A DNA stretch of 64,000 nucleotides from Doris montereyensis (lineage: Eukaryota > Mollusca > Gastropoda > Nudibranchia > Dorididae). The notes under the pieces were generated by a model. The model did not search any database and was not told the DNA's origin. It worked only from the letters and a program-made list of their open reading frames with translations. Made by a program: the position numbers and the translations under genes. The stretch is from NCBI GenBank assembly GCA_037039925.1, contig JAXRKP010000391.1:35001-99000 (forward strand), in the 5' to 3' direction. The first letter of the stretch is position 1. Every line of letters starts with the position of its first letter. Positions 1 to 12,814 of this stretch are shown piece by piece.

Positions 1-589
1 GAAAGATAAATATCTATTTAGAGACATGTCTCTTCCCACTCATCAAGTATAAACCATTTTTGTCATTTGTCTGAAAATAAATCACAGCATATTTTCTGAT
101 CCCTTGAGAAACAACCAATTGTTAACAACTTTAAATCCTCTGAATTTCATTTATTTATGAATGATATTCTCCCATAAACTTGCTAGAAATTAAATGAACT
201 AGTTTAAGGAATGACTGATAGAATAGAATTCGAAATAATTTTGTCTCTTATAAAAAACAATACCATTTAACAGTCCATTCAGGATCCTCATCTCACGATG
301 ACAATGTTAAGAAAAGGTTAATCTCTTCTCTGCCATAAGTCTCTTCAATCGAAATGAAACTTAATGGGTAAGATTTGCCATCACAATTTATAGATCTCTC
401 TGATATCAATTATGATGCTCTCAACCACCTTAATATCAATAAACTGTTTGTCTTTGTCTTTGTGTCTTGAAACAATGTTTCGGTTTCATTCATAAAATCC
501 ACGGTCCCAGTCTAAAGAGGGTGGATGGACACCTAGTATATCGGAACAGGACGATAAATGGATGTCTCGTGTGTAGAAAATAAGACTCT
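1..589. other. unannotated AT-rich sequence
   Basis: No coding exon, RNA gene or tandem repeat was recognised here. It is AT-rich and runs into a SINE-like 3' body near 590. Confidence 0.4.
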
Positions 590-700
590 AGCCACTCACT
601 CACTAAAGAACCCTTATCACTTTATAACAGTCCGGGCAAATGGAAATTTACCAAAATCCACGAACCGAGACTTGTGGAAGTGGGTAAATTCAATCTTCAA
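590..700 (+). mobile_element. SINE 3' body fragment
   Basis: This stretch matches, with differences, the 3' body of the SINE at 36968-37226. Both carry an ACTAAAGA/GTTAAAGA block, then CAGTCCGGGC, then GTGGGTAAA followed by a TCAA-type tail. The tRNA-like 5' head is not recognisable in this copy, so it is a fragment or a strongly diverged relative. The link rests on visual comparison only. Confidence 0.45.
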
Positions 701-854
701 CCCATCATTTGAATCGGAGAGAGATTTTGAAAGATTGAGCTGGATAAAAAAAATTTGTATATCATTAACTCTTTTAGTTTGCACCATGGTGGAAACACCA
801 AGAAACAAATAATCTTCTTGACATTGAACAAATAGTTGTGAAAGTGGGGAAAAT

Positions 855-2900
855 CATTGAAATGGAAAAGAAAGTTTGTTTTTAATGTACATTTATTCAT
901 CTCAACAAAATGATGAATCTTACAACTAATTCCAAATGTGACAATAAATGAAAAGAAAGTTTGTTTTTAATGTACATTTATTCATCTCAGCAAAATGATG
1001 AATCTTACAATCAAGGCAAGAATGTGACAATAAATGAAAAGAAAGTTTTTTTTTAATGTATTATTTATTCATCTCAACAAAATGATGAATCTTACAACTA
1101 ATTCCAAATGTGACAATAAATGAAAAGAAAGTTTGTTTTTAAACTACATTTATTCATCTCAAAAAATGATGAATCTTCAACTAATTCCAAATGTGACAAT
1201 AAATGAAAAGAAAGTTTGTTTTTAAACATTTATTCATCTCAACAAAATGATGAATCTTACAACTAATTCCAAATGTGGCAATAAATGAAAAAAAAGTTTG
1301 TTTTAATGTACATTTATTCATCTCAACAAAATGATGAATCTTACAACTAATTCCAAATGTGACAATAAATGAAAGAAAGTTTGTTTTTAATGTACATTTA
1401 TTCATCTCAACAAAATGATGAATCTTACAACTAATTCCAAATGTGACAATAAATGAAAAGAAAGTTTGTTTTAATGTACATTTATGTCATCTCAACAAAA
1501 TGATGAATCTTACAACTAATTCTCAAATGTGACAATAAATGAAAAGAAATGTTTGTCTTTTAATGTACATTTATTCATCTCAACAAAATGATGAATCTTA
1601 CAACTAATTCCAAATGTGACAATAAATGAAAAGAAAGTTTTGTTTTTAATGTACATTTATTCATCTCAACAAAATGATGAATCTTACAACTAATTCCAAA
1701 TGTGACAATAAATGAAAAGAAAGTTGGTTTTTAATGTACATTTATTCATCTCAACACAATGATGAATCTTACAACTAATTCCAAATGTGACAATAAATGA
1801 AAAGAAAGTTTGTTTTATCAAACATTTATTCATCTCAACAAAATGATGAATCTTACAACTAATTCCAAATGTCAATAAATCAAAAAAAGTTTGTTTTTAA
1901 TGTACATTATTCATCTCAACAAAATGATGAATCTTACAACTAATTCCATAAATGTGACAATAAATGAAAAGAAAGTTTGTTTTTAATGTCACATTTATTC
2001 ATCTCAACAAAATGATGAATCTTACAACTAATTCCAAATGTCACAATAAATGGTTAAAAGAAAGTTTTGTTTTTAATGTTGGCTTTTTATTCATCTCAAC
2101 AAAATGATGAATCTTACAACTAATTCCAAATGTGACAATAAATGAAAAGAAAGTTTGTTTTTTAATGTACATTTATTCATCTCAACAAAATGTTGAATGT
2201 CTACAACTAATTCCAAATGTGGCTGAAATTAAAGAAAGTTTATTTTTAATGATAATGGCTTTATTCATCTCAGCAAAATGGGAATCTTACATCTCCTGAA
2301 CTAATTCAAGAAATGTGACACGTAAATCAAAAGAAAGTTTGTTTTTAATGTACTTTATTCATCTCAACTGTTGGCTGATGAATCTTGGCAACTGTCCAAA
2401 TTAATGGCAGAAAATGAAAAGAAAGTTTGATTTTTAATGTACAAAATTGAATCTGTGTCAACAAAATGATGAATCTTGAAACCTCCAACTGTGTAATAAA
2501 TGAAAAGCTTGTTTGTTTTAATGTACATTTATTCATCTCAACAAAATGATGAATGTTACATGACTAATTCCAAATGTGACAATGTGTGAAAAGAAAGTCT
2601 TTGTTTTAATGTACATTTATTCATCTCAACTGTGTGATGAATGTTGACAACTAATGTAGAATGTGACAATAAATGAAAATACTGTTTGTTGACTAATGTA
2701 TTTATTGGGTCAACAAAATGATGAATGTTTTTTAATTCCAAATGTTTGCAATAAATGAAAAGACTGTTTGATAATAATTTACTTTATTCATCTCAACAAA
2801 ATGATGAATCTTACAATTAATTCAAATGTGAATAAATGAAAAGTTGTTTGTTTTTGTGTACATTTATTCATCCCGGCAAAATGATGAATCTTACATACTA
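855..2900. repeat. tandem array, ~85-bp unit, ~24 copies
   Basis: Each unit contains CATTTATTCATCTCAACAAA, then GATGAATCTTACAACTAATT, then AAATGTGACAATAAATGAAA and a GTTTGTTTTTAATGTA end. Copies between 900 and 2150 are very similar and differ by small indels. From about 2200 they degrade quickly, with inserted GGCT, TGTG and ACT-like tracts. Short open frames on the minus strand simply follow the repeat period and are not genes. Confidence 0.93.
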
Positions 2901-5640
2901 ATTACATAATCACAACTAAAGTGTGATTACTGTGATACTACTCTGGCTACTAGGCTGTTTAAACTTTACAAAACTGTTACTACTTATTGACTACTATCTC
3001 TTCAACAGGAGAAACTGTGTACTGGCTTTCTGAATTTATTGGCTGTGAATGATAAAGTGTAAAATCTTGTTTTCTATCATGTGTTGTATGTTAAAGGTTG
3101 TAACTTTCTATCTATGTTGATGTCCTAAGCCTTGTTGACTTTCTGGTGATACTGATGTCAAAGGTTGTCACTGTATCATACTGTTGATGTGTATATTGTT
3201 TTCTACTTACATACAATATGGATCTGTTGATGACTGTTGACATTATCTATCATACTGTTGATGTCAATGGTTGTAACATTTCTACTGCCGAATATGTTGC
3301 TATGTCTAGGTTGTAACTATTTCTATACATATCTTGGCTGTCATAGTGTGTATTACTGTCTATCATATGTTGATGTCTGCTTGTAGCTCTGTAATCAAAA
3401 AACAGTTGAGTCTGAATACTTGATTACTAATGTGGTACTCTAGTTTATTTTGTACTACTGGTCTATTGACAATTGGTTGTTTTTGCTCTTGGATCACAGT
3501 GTCTATTTTGTGTCACGGTGGTAGTACTGAGGAAACTTTGTCCACTTTTAAGAGCACTATGATAAGGTTTTAGCTCTGTAACTCCTGTACTTTTAGTGCG
3601 GATTTTGACAACAGACCTCACTGACTGCTGTCACTCTGGCGCTACTGTTTACAAGGTATTTCTATTGGTGTCATGTTAACTAAATAGATTATTTCTATGT
3701 ACTCAATGGTTTTACTACTATGAACACAGTGGTGCTTTCCTACACACCTGTTTATCATATTACAATGTTTTAAATTACTTAACGGTTCTGCACTATTTGG
3801 ACATGAATACTGATGTTAGTTAAAGATAGTAGATACTGTTTATTTTCTTTAGCTCTTAGGTGGAGACAGATTAGTATTGGTACTAGTAGTATTGTTTTAC
3901 TGAGAAGTTATTACTTGATTTTTTATCTTTCAAACAAAGATACGGGTGACTTACATGATTTTAGTAATTAATAAATTTTTAAATTTTATTTAGATAGCTA
4001 TGTTTGTACTGTTTAGCTTGGTCATGACCCAGAGACAGACTATTACAGACTAGAGTAAAAGCAGTACTTGAGACTTGTCACAGTGTCCCAACTATTAGAC
4101 TGAGAAAGGACTAGAGAGAGGAGCTCTGAGAGAGAAAGTCAGAGAGCTAGATGATGTTACTGGTGATAGAAGTAGACTATGTGAGAGATTCAAATCGAAG
4201 ACAAGACATACAACTATAGATTTATAGCTAATGTGGAAACAAAACTATTACTACACACCTGGTATTTTCAGACAGACGACACTAGACTAGAGAGCCCTGA
4301 AGGGCATCTAGCTCTGTCAGAGAGTCACAGTGAAAACAATAAACATACAATGGTGAATTTCTATATCTGCTTCAATCAATGAATTTAGTGTCAACTTAGT
4401 TTTTTAGATTGAGAGTGACAGTGGAGCCCCCTACCTACAAGTGATATTTCTAGCCAGTCACAGTACTATTACATACTATGTGATAATATTTCCAGCTCCG
4501 ATTGTCTATCTGAATCCTACAGTATTGCCAATATTTGCAGCCAACACCAAAACTAAACCTTCTGACTATTAGAAAGATTCCAGCCAAATGACAATGTGAG
4601 ACTACAGAAGAAATTGAGAGAGACAGAGAGAGACAGAGAGATGTGAATACTTATGAGACTTGGCCAATATACTCCAATGAGCTAGCAATCTGAACTGCTT
4701 CATACTACTGCCACTACTAGACAGCGTGTACAGACTATGTAATCTTTTACTACAATATTCTACTGTGTTACTGCCACTGTGACATTTAAACAACACAATC
4801 TGAATACTGTCAGACTATCAGTGACTACATTTATTAGAGCTACTATGTACTACTGTTATGACTCATTGCCAATATTTGGACAGTGACAACTGAATCCTAC
4901 ATGTAGGGATGTACTAGAGTGAGAGAGCTAGCAATCTGAACCTTCACTACTACTGCTACTATTACTACTATTACTAAGAGTGTACTACTAAGGTACTACT
5001 GTTATTACCAGACACTAGCAATACTGAATAGGTCGATGGCTATATGTACTACTATTACACACTAGTACAACAGACACAGTCTATGGTACTACTGCTACTA
5101 CTGTCCACTAGATCTAGCTACTCTAAGGGGAAACATGTATTGCAAATATTTACAGACAGATACAGCAATATTGAATACTGTGTCGACTTGTAAAACCTAC
5201 TTTCCCCTGTGTCGCAATATGAATCTGTTACAGAACTCTGGGTATTTTTACTACCAGTATAGCAATGGAATAATATTCATATTGTACACACATATGCCGT
5301 AATAATAACATCATTGCCATTTGTTTGAACCGTCAATTGCCAAATGGCTTTCAAGCTCAACTAAGTTGATATTTGTAAACAACACACTATATACTGACAC
5401 ATTGCCATATTGATACTGCGTTACGAATGTACACACACTACTACTCTCTCTTTTTGACCATATGTGACATGATACTCATTGTACACACGTTTGTCATATG
5501 TAGAATGACATTCTAATACACATACTACTAACACATTTACCATATTGTACACATATTCTCTCCCTTTTTGAATATTTTGAATGACATACGGCATTACACA
5601 AGGATAAATTATGTACAGTCGGTGAGCCATATTGTACACA
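2900..5640. repeat. highly degenerate repeat-like region
   Basis: Several phrases recur at irregular spacing: TACTGTTGATGTC and GGTTGTAAC at 3080-3380, GCCAATATTTG with CTGAATCCTAC at 4500-5240, and ATTGTACACACA at 5280-5650. The stretch is enriched in TACT, CTG and GACT words and directly continues the eroding 85-bp array. It looks like several very old or badly assembled tandem arrays. No exon is supported. Confidence 0.4.
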
Positions 5641-6465
5641 CATTGGACATAAACACATCTTTATTTTTTATTTTAATAAATTCGATATGGTTCATTGAAA
5701 TATTATTTATAATAGTTGTGTAAAACACTACAGTCTTCCTTTCATTTTTTAAATTAAGTCTCAATGGTGTTATAGTTTAGATGACTACTAACACACTCTA
5801 ACCAGGATTTTAACTCGTTTTTACTAATGATAATAATTGTCGAATGATTTTTAATATTAGCAATAACAAATCATTCTATGACGACGACGACGTTCTTTTG
5901 ACTACTACAACGTCAACAACGTGTTAACAGCTACAACAATAACAACAACAACAATATCTGTCGAATTACAACAACTAATAGTTACTGTTAATAATCGTAA
6001 TAATTGTGAAGGATTTGAAATACGATCGTTGCTTTGTTTTAGAAACATCTTCTCAATAAAAATAATCGAACCCTATGTCTTTTACAATATGTTGGGAGAG
6101 AAACACGTTCTTGTATAAAAATCTTCTTATTGTGAGAATGGTTTCGTTCTGTCCAGTCTGTAATATTCTACCTGTTCACGTTCTACAATTTACTATCCTA
6201 TTCTTCATACTACCACTTTCCAAAACTTTGCTTCACCATCCAATCATTTATGACTTTCCCACTATCTACCACCTCCCTCCAGACATCGGTCAATGCCCAC
6301 CTCCTTATTGACTGTACTCAGACTCCGCCTGCTCCCCCTACGCATTGCACACCACCGTTTGATATTGTCCATTTGGATAAACTCATTGTATTGACGATAC
6401 GCAATTACAAAATCTGCCATGTCTATAAATACAAATTATTTTTTGAAATCCATGGAATTATGTAT
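5641..6465. other. unannotated sequence with short ACG/CAA microsatellites
   Basis: GACGACGACGACG near 5880 and CAACAACAACAACAA near 5935-5955 are short trinucleotide tracts. Open frames up to about 80 codons here lack any recognisable domain and are treated as chance. Confidence 0.4.
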
Positions 6466-6753
6466 ATCTCATGTAAAAGCGTGGATGTCTACTAACAACT
6501 TAAAACTGAATGAAGAAAAAGTGAAATATTACTATGTAATCCAAAAACCTGGTTGGCGTCTGACGGAACTAACTCTATGAGTGGTCGAAAACGAAGAAAT
6601 AAAATTCACGCAGAACGCTAAAAATCTTGGGGTATATTTCGATGATAATTTATCTATGGAACATCATATAAACCATCTCTGTAAAACTCTTTACCTCGAA
6701 ATCAGACGATTTAAGACCTATCAAACTTTCTTAATCTAAGTTCTCTTAAAACA

Positions 6754-7233
6754 TTGACTTCAGCACACATTTTTTCCAAAATTGATTATTGCAACTCCCT
6801 GTTTTTTAATTTACCTGATGTCTTGATTCATAAGCTCCAACGTATCCAAAACCATGCGGCCAGAGTGATTTTGAAGAAAAAGAAAAATGAACACATTACC
6901 CCTATGTTCATATCTCTGCATTGGCTCCCGATCGATAAACGAATAATATACAAAATTGCGACATTGTGTCACAAATGTAAAACTGATAGAGCTCCAAATT
7001 ATTTAAATGATTTGATCTCTGGTTATGTTCCATCTCGCCAACTGAGATCTACAAATCAATGTCTGTTAAGCGTTCCCCCAAAGAAAGGCCTGACAAAACT
7101 GTCACTGCGCTCTTTTAAATACGCAGGTCCTCACGTCTGGAATGCTCTTCCGCTGTCAATACGATCTATGTTTGACACGTCGGAAGACACCTTTAAAAAA
7201 CATCTCAAAAACATACCTCATGCGATGCTTTAG
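6754..7233 (+). pseudogene. reverse transcriptase C-terminal fragment
   Basis: This is the longest intact piece, 159 codons, of the truncated LINE reverse transcriptase. It begins in the helical region after the palm and thumb (SKIDYCNSLFFNLP) and ends with FKKHLKNIPHAML. The catalytic YADD box would lie upstream and is missing. The apparent start codon is only where the open frame begins after an upstream stop. The same family of motifs appears in the better copy at 30305-33216, but the sequences are clearly diverged. Confidence 0.75.
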
Positions 7234-7304
7234 AAGAAAAGTAATTGTTTTAATTATGCGATTTTAATTCATGTACTATATACCTTTATAAATTATTTAT
7301 TTTC

Positions 7305-7332
7305 ATGTATTTTTTTTATTTATTTAATTTTT

Positions 7333-7371
<39 letters not shown>

Positions 7372-7425
7372 TTGATTTATTGATTGATTTATTTATTTAT
7401 TTATATATTTATTTATTTTTATTTA
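7305..7425 (+). repeat. TTTA/TTGATT microsatellite
   Basis: TTTATTTATTTATT tracts with a few TTGA interruptions lie inside the 3' untranslated part of the LINE fragment. An open frame of repeated I/Y/L/F codons here is an artefact. Confidence 0.9.
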
Positions 7426-7540
7426 TTTTGTATATGTACATGCTCATGTTTTTTTACTATGTATGTATAAATGTGCCTAGAGCTGTCATAAGATGGCAGT
7501 GAGTCAGCAGAAATGAATTATATTATTATTATTATTGTCA

Positions 7541-7745
7541 GCGGAACAGCTGGTTATAATTACCATCTGGACAGGACACAATTTTAACATGTTTTTACTC
7601 TCAAGCTTTGTTTTGCACCCATTTACAACTGGGTCATGGGGAAATGAGTGTTAGTGCCTTTCATAAGAACACAAAGTTGGGGCTAGCTTCGCCAGGATTC
7701 GATCCCGGGACCTCATGATCCCATGTTCAGCAGCCTAACCACTGT
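7541..7745 (-). mobile_element. tRNA-derived SINE (minus strand)
   Basis: Read on the minus strand, the element starts with an A-box-like GTGGTTAGGC, then GATCATGAGGTCCCGGG, then the B-box-like GGGATCGAATCCTGG. A body follows with CCCAGTTGTAAATGGGTGC. This is the usual layout of invertebrate tRNA-derived SINEs. The head is similar to that of the copy at 36077. It is not a functional tRNA gene because the acceptor stem and anticodon arm do not fold. Confidence 0.6.
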
Positions 7746-7829
7746 CAGTCACATATATGATTATATTCTCTTGTGGTTTTTAGTGTTAGATATTTTTTCT
7801 GGCCAGATGTCAATGGCAGGTATCCTCAA

Positions 7830-9465
7830 ATTTTACTAAATCTCTTAAAAAAACTTCCTAAATTGTGTACTCAAATCTTTAAAGATCTCAAATTGTACTC
7901 AAATCTCATAAGTTAAAGATCTCAAATTGTGCTCAAATCCCCTTAAAGATCTCAGAAATTTTACTCAGTCTCCTTAAAGATCTCAAATTTTACTCAAATC
8001 TCCTTAAAGATCTCAAATTTTACTGAAATCTCCTTAAAAATCTCAAATTTTTTGAAATCTCCTTAAAGATCTCAAATTTCCTTAAAGATCTCAAATCTCC
8101 TTAAAGATCTCAAATTTTACTCAAATCTCCTTGAAGATCTCAAATTTTACTCAAATCGACCAAGATCCCAAATTTGACTCAAATCTCCTTAAAGACCTCA
8201 AATTTTACTCAAATCTTTCTTAAAGATCTCAAATTTTACTCAAATCTCCCTTGAAGATCTCAGATTTTACTCAAATCTCCTTGAAGATCTCAAATTTTAC
8301 TCAAATCTCCTTAAAGACCTCAAATTTTACTCAAATCTCCTTGAAGATCTTCCAATTTTACTCAAATCTCCTTGAAGATCTTAAATTTTACTCAAATCTT
8401 CTTGAAGATCTCAAATTTACTCAAATCTCCCGAAGATCTCAAATTTTACTCAAATCTCTTAACGATCTCAAATTTTACTCAAATCTCCTTAAAGATCTCA
8501 AATTTTACTCAAATCTCCTTAAGATCTCAAATTTTACTCAAATCTCCTTAAAGATCTCAAATTTACTCAAATCTCCTTATAGATCTCAAATTTTACTCAA
8601 ATCTCCCGAAGATCTCAAATTTACTCAAATCTTCTTAAAGATCTCAATTTTACTCCAATCTTTTGAAGATCTCAAATTTTACTCAAATCTCCTTGAAGAT
8701 CTCAGATTTTACTCAAATCTCCTTAAAGACCTCAAATTTTACTCAAATCTCTTGAAGATCTCCAATTTCTCAAATCTTTTGAAGATCTTAAAAGTTTACT
8801 CAAATCTCTGAAGATCTTCAATTTACTCAAAAAATCTCTCAAGATCTCATTTTACTCAAATTTCCTTAACGATCTCAAATTTTACTCAAATCTCCTTAAA
8901 GATCTCAAATGTTACTGAAATCTCCTAAAGATTCTCAAATTTTACTCAAATCTCCTTAAAGATCTCAATTTTACTCAAATCTTTATAGATCTCTTAAATT
9001 TACTCAACCTCCCCAAGATCTCAAATCTCCACATCTCAAATTTTACTCAAATCTCCCTCAAAGATCTCACATTTCCACCTGCAAATTTCCTTAAAGACCT
9101 CAAATTTTACTCAAATCTCCTTAAAATTTTCCAAATTTTATCAAATCTCATGAAGATCTCAAATTTTACTCAAATCTCCCCGAAGATCTCAAATTTTACT
9201 CAAATCTCCTAAAAGATCTTAGATTTACTCAAATCTCCTTAAAGATCTCAAATTTTCCTCAAATCTCCTTAAAGATCTCAAATTTACCAACTACTTAAAG
9301 ATCTCTCTTTTGGAATTTTCTTGCTAAATCTCCCCGAAGATTTCAAATTTACTCAAATCTCCTTAAGATCTCAAATCTCCCCCGAAGATCTCAAATTTTA
9401 CTCAGATCTCCCCGAAGATCTCAAATTTTACTCAAATCTCCCAAGATCTCAAATTTTACTCAAAT
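7830..9465. repeat. tandem array, 30-bp unit, ~54 copies
   Basis: The unit contains AAAGATCTCAAATTTTACTC followed by AAATCTCCTT. Variants change CTTAAAG to CTTGAAG or CCCGAAG and lose one T or A. Because 30 is a multiple of three, a spurious 186-codon frame runs through 8251-8811 with a period of ten residues. The right part (8990-9350) is more degenerate. Confidence 0.95.
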
Positions 9466-9569
9466 AAGCCTGAGAGAATAGTGTGTAATCCTGACTGCAG
9501 TGTTGCAAAGGCACTGATTGTGGATGAGGCTGGGTAGTGGGGGGTAGGGGAGGTGAGGGCACTGGTAGT

Positions 9570-11200
9570 GTCTGCTTCTTTCCAATGAGTATATTCTGTC
9601 TGTTACTCTCACTTCTTCCCAATGAGTCTATTCTGTCTGTTACTCTCCTTCTTCCCTGTGACTCTATTCTGTCTGTTTCTCTTACTTCTTCCCAGTGACT
9701 CTATTCTGTCTGTTTCTCTCACTTCTTCCTGTGACTTTATTCTGTCTGTTACTCTCACTTCTTCCCATTGACTCCATTCTGTCTGTTACTCTCACTTCTT
9801 CCTGTGACTCTGTCTGTCTGTTGCTCTCACTTCTTCCCAGTGACTCCATTCTGTCTGTTACTCTCACTTCTTCCCAATGAGTCTATTCTGTCTGTTACTC
9901 TCCACTTCTTCCCAGTGACTCTATTCTGTCTGTTACTCTCACTTCTTCCCAGTGACTCTATTCTGTCTGTTACTCTCACTTCTTCTCAATGATTCTATTC
10001 TGTCTGTTACTCTCACTTCTTCCCAGTGACTCCATTCTGTCTGTTACTCTCACTTCTTCCCAGTGACTCCATTCTGTCTGTTACTCTCACTTCTTCCCAG
10101 TGACTCTATTCTGTCTGTTACTCTCACTTCTTCCCAGTGACTCTATTCTGTCTGTTACTCTCACTTCTTCTCAATGAGTCTATTCTGTCTGTTACTCTCA
10201 CTTCTTCTCAATGATTCTATTCTGTCTGTTACTCTCACTTCTTCCCAGTGACTCTATTCTGTCTGTTACTCTCACTTCTTCCCAGTGACTCTATTCTGTC
10301 TGTTACTCTCACTTCTTCTCAATGAGTCTATTCTGTCTGTTGCTCTCACTTCTTCCTGTGACTCTATTCTGTCTGTTACTCTCACGTCTTCTCAATGAGT
10401 CTATTCTGTCTGTTACTCTCACTTCTTCTCAATGATTCTATTCTGTCTGTTACTCTCACTTCTTCCCTGTGACTCTATTCTGTCTGTTACTCTCACTTCT
10501 TCCCAGTGACTCTATTCTGTCTGTTACTCTCACTTCTTCTCAATGAGTCTATTCTGTCTGTTACTCTCACTTCTTCCCAGTGACTCCATTCTGTCTGTTA
10601 CTCTCACTTCTTCCCAGTGACTCCATTCTGTCTGTTACTCTCACTTCTTCCCAGTGACTCCATTCTGTCTGTTACTCTCACTTCTTCCCAGTGACTCTAT
10701 TCTGTCTGTTACTCTCACTTCTTCCCAGTGACTCCATTCTGTCTGTTACTCTCACTTCTTCCCAATGAGTCTATTCTGTCTGTTACTCTCACTTCTTCCC
10801 AGTGACTCCATTCTGTCTGTTACTCTCACTTCTTCCCAGTGACTCCATTCTGTCTGTTACTCTCACTTCTTCCTGTGACTCTATTCTGTCTGTTACTCTC
10901 ACTTCTTCCCAGTGACTCCATTCTGTCTGTTACTCTCACTTCTTCCCAGTGACTCCATTCTGTCTGTTACTCTCACTTCTTCCCAATGAGTCTATTCTGT
11001 CTGTTACTCTCACTTCTTCCCAACGAGTCTATTCTGTCTGTTACTCTCACTTCTTCCTGTGACTCTATTCTGTCTGTTACTCTCACTTCTTCCCAGTGAC
11101 TCTATTCTGTCTGTTACTCTCACTTCTTCCCAGTGACTCCATTCTGTCTGTTACTCTCACTTCTTCCCAGTGACTCCATTCTGACTGTTTCTCTCGTTTT
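9570..11200. repeat. tandem array, 37-bp unit, ~44 copies
   Basis: The unit contains TCTGTCTGTTACTCTCACTT followed by CTTCCCAGTGACTCTAT. Main variants are CCAGTGACTC, CAATGAGTC and CTGTGACTC in the middle and CTCTATT versus CTCCATT near the end. The plus strand is strongly pyrimidine-biased. Copies are very homogeneous, suggesting recent expansion. Confidence 0.95.
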
Positions 11201-11335
11201 TTCAATTTGGTTATGTGGGAAGTTGGCAGTTGCTCCTGATAGGTTCTTTTTCCTTTCAGTTTGTCTATCGTCTCGCTATTTGCATTGATTTCATCCTGAG
11301 ATCACTGCATGTGGTGGACGGGATAATCATTTTTT
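11196..11335 (+). repeat. dispersed ~130-bp family, copy 1
   Basis: This copy has the family's recognisable order: GTTGGCAGTTGCTCCTGATA, a pyrimidine-rich stretch with CTCGCTATTTGC, then CATCCTGAGATCACTG and GGTGGACGGGATAA. The same order recurs at 12815, 26690, 26872, 27085, 41158 and 50722 on the plus strand and near 54950 and 61945 on the minus strand. No terminal repeats or coding capacity are visible. Confidence 0.55.
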
Positions 11336-11384
11336 TTTCATCTTAATTATATAATTTACTATGAGATTGCTGCAGATAGGTGGA

Positions 11385-12325
11385 TTGACACTTAGTCTAG
11401 TCTGTAGTTGTGTTTCCATGGTCTAGTCTGTTGTTGTATTTCCATGGTCTAGTCTGTAGCTGTGTTTCCATTGTCTAGTCTGTAGTTATGTTTTCATGGT
11501 CTAGTCTGTAGTTGTGTTTCCAAGGTCTAGTCTGTAGTCTTGTTGCCATGGTCTAGTCTGTAGTCTTGTTTCCATGACCTAGTCGTTAGCTGTGTTTCAG
11601 AGTCTGGTCTGTAGTTATGTTTCCATGGTCTAGTCTGTAGTTATGTTTCCATTGTCTAGTCTGTAGTTTTGCTTCTGAGGCCTAGTCTGTAGTTATGTTT
11701 CCAAGGTCTTGTCTGCAGTTATGTTTCCATGGTCTAGTCTGTAGTTGTGTTTCCAAGGTCAAGTATGTAGTTCTGGTTCCAAGGTCTAGTCTGAAGTTGT
11801 ATTTCAAAGGTCTAGTCTGTAGTGTTTTCATTGTCTAGTCTGTGGTAGTGTTTCCATGGTTTAGTCTGTAGTTGTGTTTCTATGGTGTAGTCTGTAGTTG
11901 TGTTTCCGTGGTGTAGTCTGTAGTTGTGTTTCCTAGTCTAGTTTGTAGTTGTGTTTCCATAGTCTAGTCTGTAGCTGTGTTTCCATAGTCTAGTCTGTAG
12001 TTGTGTTTCCGTGGTCTAGTCTGTAGTTGTGTTTCCATGGTCAAGTCTGTAGTTGTGTTTCCATGGTCTAGTCTGTAGTTGTGTTTCCATGGTCTAGTCT
12101 GTAGTTGTATTTCCATGGTCTAGTCTGTAGTTGTGTTTCCATGGTCTAGTCTGTAGTTGTGTTTCCATGGTCTAGTCTGTAGTTGTGTTTCCATGGTCTA
12201 GTCTGTAGTTGTGTTTCCATGGTCTAGTCTGTAGTTGTGTTTCCATGGTCTAGTCTGTAGTTGTGTTTCCGTGGTCTAGTCTGTAGTTGTGTTTCCATGA
12301 CTGAGTTTGTTGGTGTGTGTCAATG
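11385..12325. repeat. tandem array, 26-bp unit, ~35 copies
   Basis: The unit reads TCTGTAGTTGTGTTTCCATG plus GTCTAG. The left half is more variable; the right half (11990-12300) is nearly uniform. The array ends about 40 bp upstream of the 3' splice site at 12364. Confidence 0.95.
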
Positions 12326-12364
12326 GCCTAGTTTATTTTTGTTTTTTGTCATTTCCATCAACAG

Positions 12365-12450
12365 CTATTTGCAAGAACCATATCACATCTGAAGTCGAGG
12401 GAAGAGGGTATGCCACAGAATTATCAAAAAGTCAAAAGTCGTGAAACTTG
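12365..12450 (+). CDS. coding exon candidate, plus-strand host gene
   Basis: The 86-nt stretch is bordered by a strong acceptor (TTTGTCATTTCCATCAACAG) and a consensus donor (GTAAGT). Only one frame is open: it gives LFARTISHLKSREEG and then QNYQKVKSRET, with two bases left at the end. The peptide is basic and helical-looking. It does not join the next detected exon (16255) in phase, since that exon needs one base and this one supplies two, so at least one exon between them is unseen. The protein family is not recognised. Evidence is the splice borders plus one clean frame; it could also belong to a different gene. Confidence 0.55.
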
Positions 12451-12814
12451 GTAAGTAACTGTGTCAAGGCTTCCTGCAATGCAAATTGTAAGAATTTCAG
12501 GTAAATAGTTTTTTTGTCCACGTGGACAGCCTGAAACTGAAGAAACAGACTTGTTTTAGGTTGATACACTTTATTTCTGTTAAAACACACATGTGGTATG
12601 TACCCTGTTTGAACGCTAAAGATAGAAAAGAAAGAATTATTACTATTAGTGATCAAGCTAACAAAGTTGCTGTCTGTTAGAATATCTTCTTGTTTGTGTC
12701 TTAAAACTGACCCCATCTATCTACATATCTTTCTATATTTCTATCCAGCTATCTGTCTGTCCATCTGTTCATTTGTCTGTCTGTTCATTTGTCTATCATC
12801 CATGTATTCATCAA
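12451..12814. other. intronic sequence with CTAT/CTGT microsatellite
   Basis: After the donor at 12451 there is ordinary sequence, then a degenerate tetranucleotide tract of CTAT and CTGT words at about 12712-12800. No exon was seen. Confidence 0.4.

Larger units (their letters stand above)
6466..7540 (+). mobile_element. CR1/L2-group LINE, 3' fragment with broken reverse transcriptase
   Basis: This is the C-terminal part of a non-LTR retrotransposon reverse transcriptase and its 3' end. From 6475 the translation gives WMSTNNLKLNEEK, then a frameshift, then NAKNLGVYFDDNLSMEHHI near 6615-6670. An open frame at 6754-7233 carries SKIDYCNSL, LQRIQNHAARVIL, LHWLPIDKRI and HVWNALPLSIR, all typical of the post-RT region of CR1/L2 proteins. 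After the stop come a TTTA-rich tract, a short 3' region with GTGCCTAGAGCTGTCATAAG, and a final ATT microsatellite, which is how this group usually ends. Endonuclease and RT core are absent, so the copy is 5'-truncated and dead. Confidence 0.82.

Noticed and set aside
8251..8811. 186-codon frame with a 10-residue period
   Set aside because: It is the translation of the 30-bp tandem unit; there is no start context or non-repeat flank.
9570..11200. Possible CRISPR array (regular 37-bp repeats)
   Set aside because: Units are contiguous without unique spacers, the genome is eukaryotic and no cas genes are present. The same holds for the 36-bp and 30-bp arrays.
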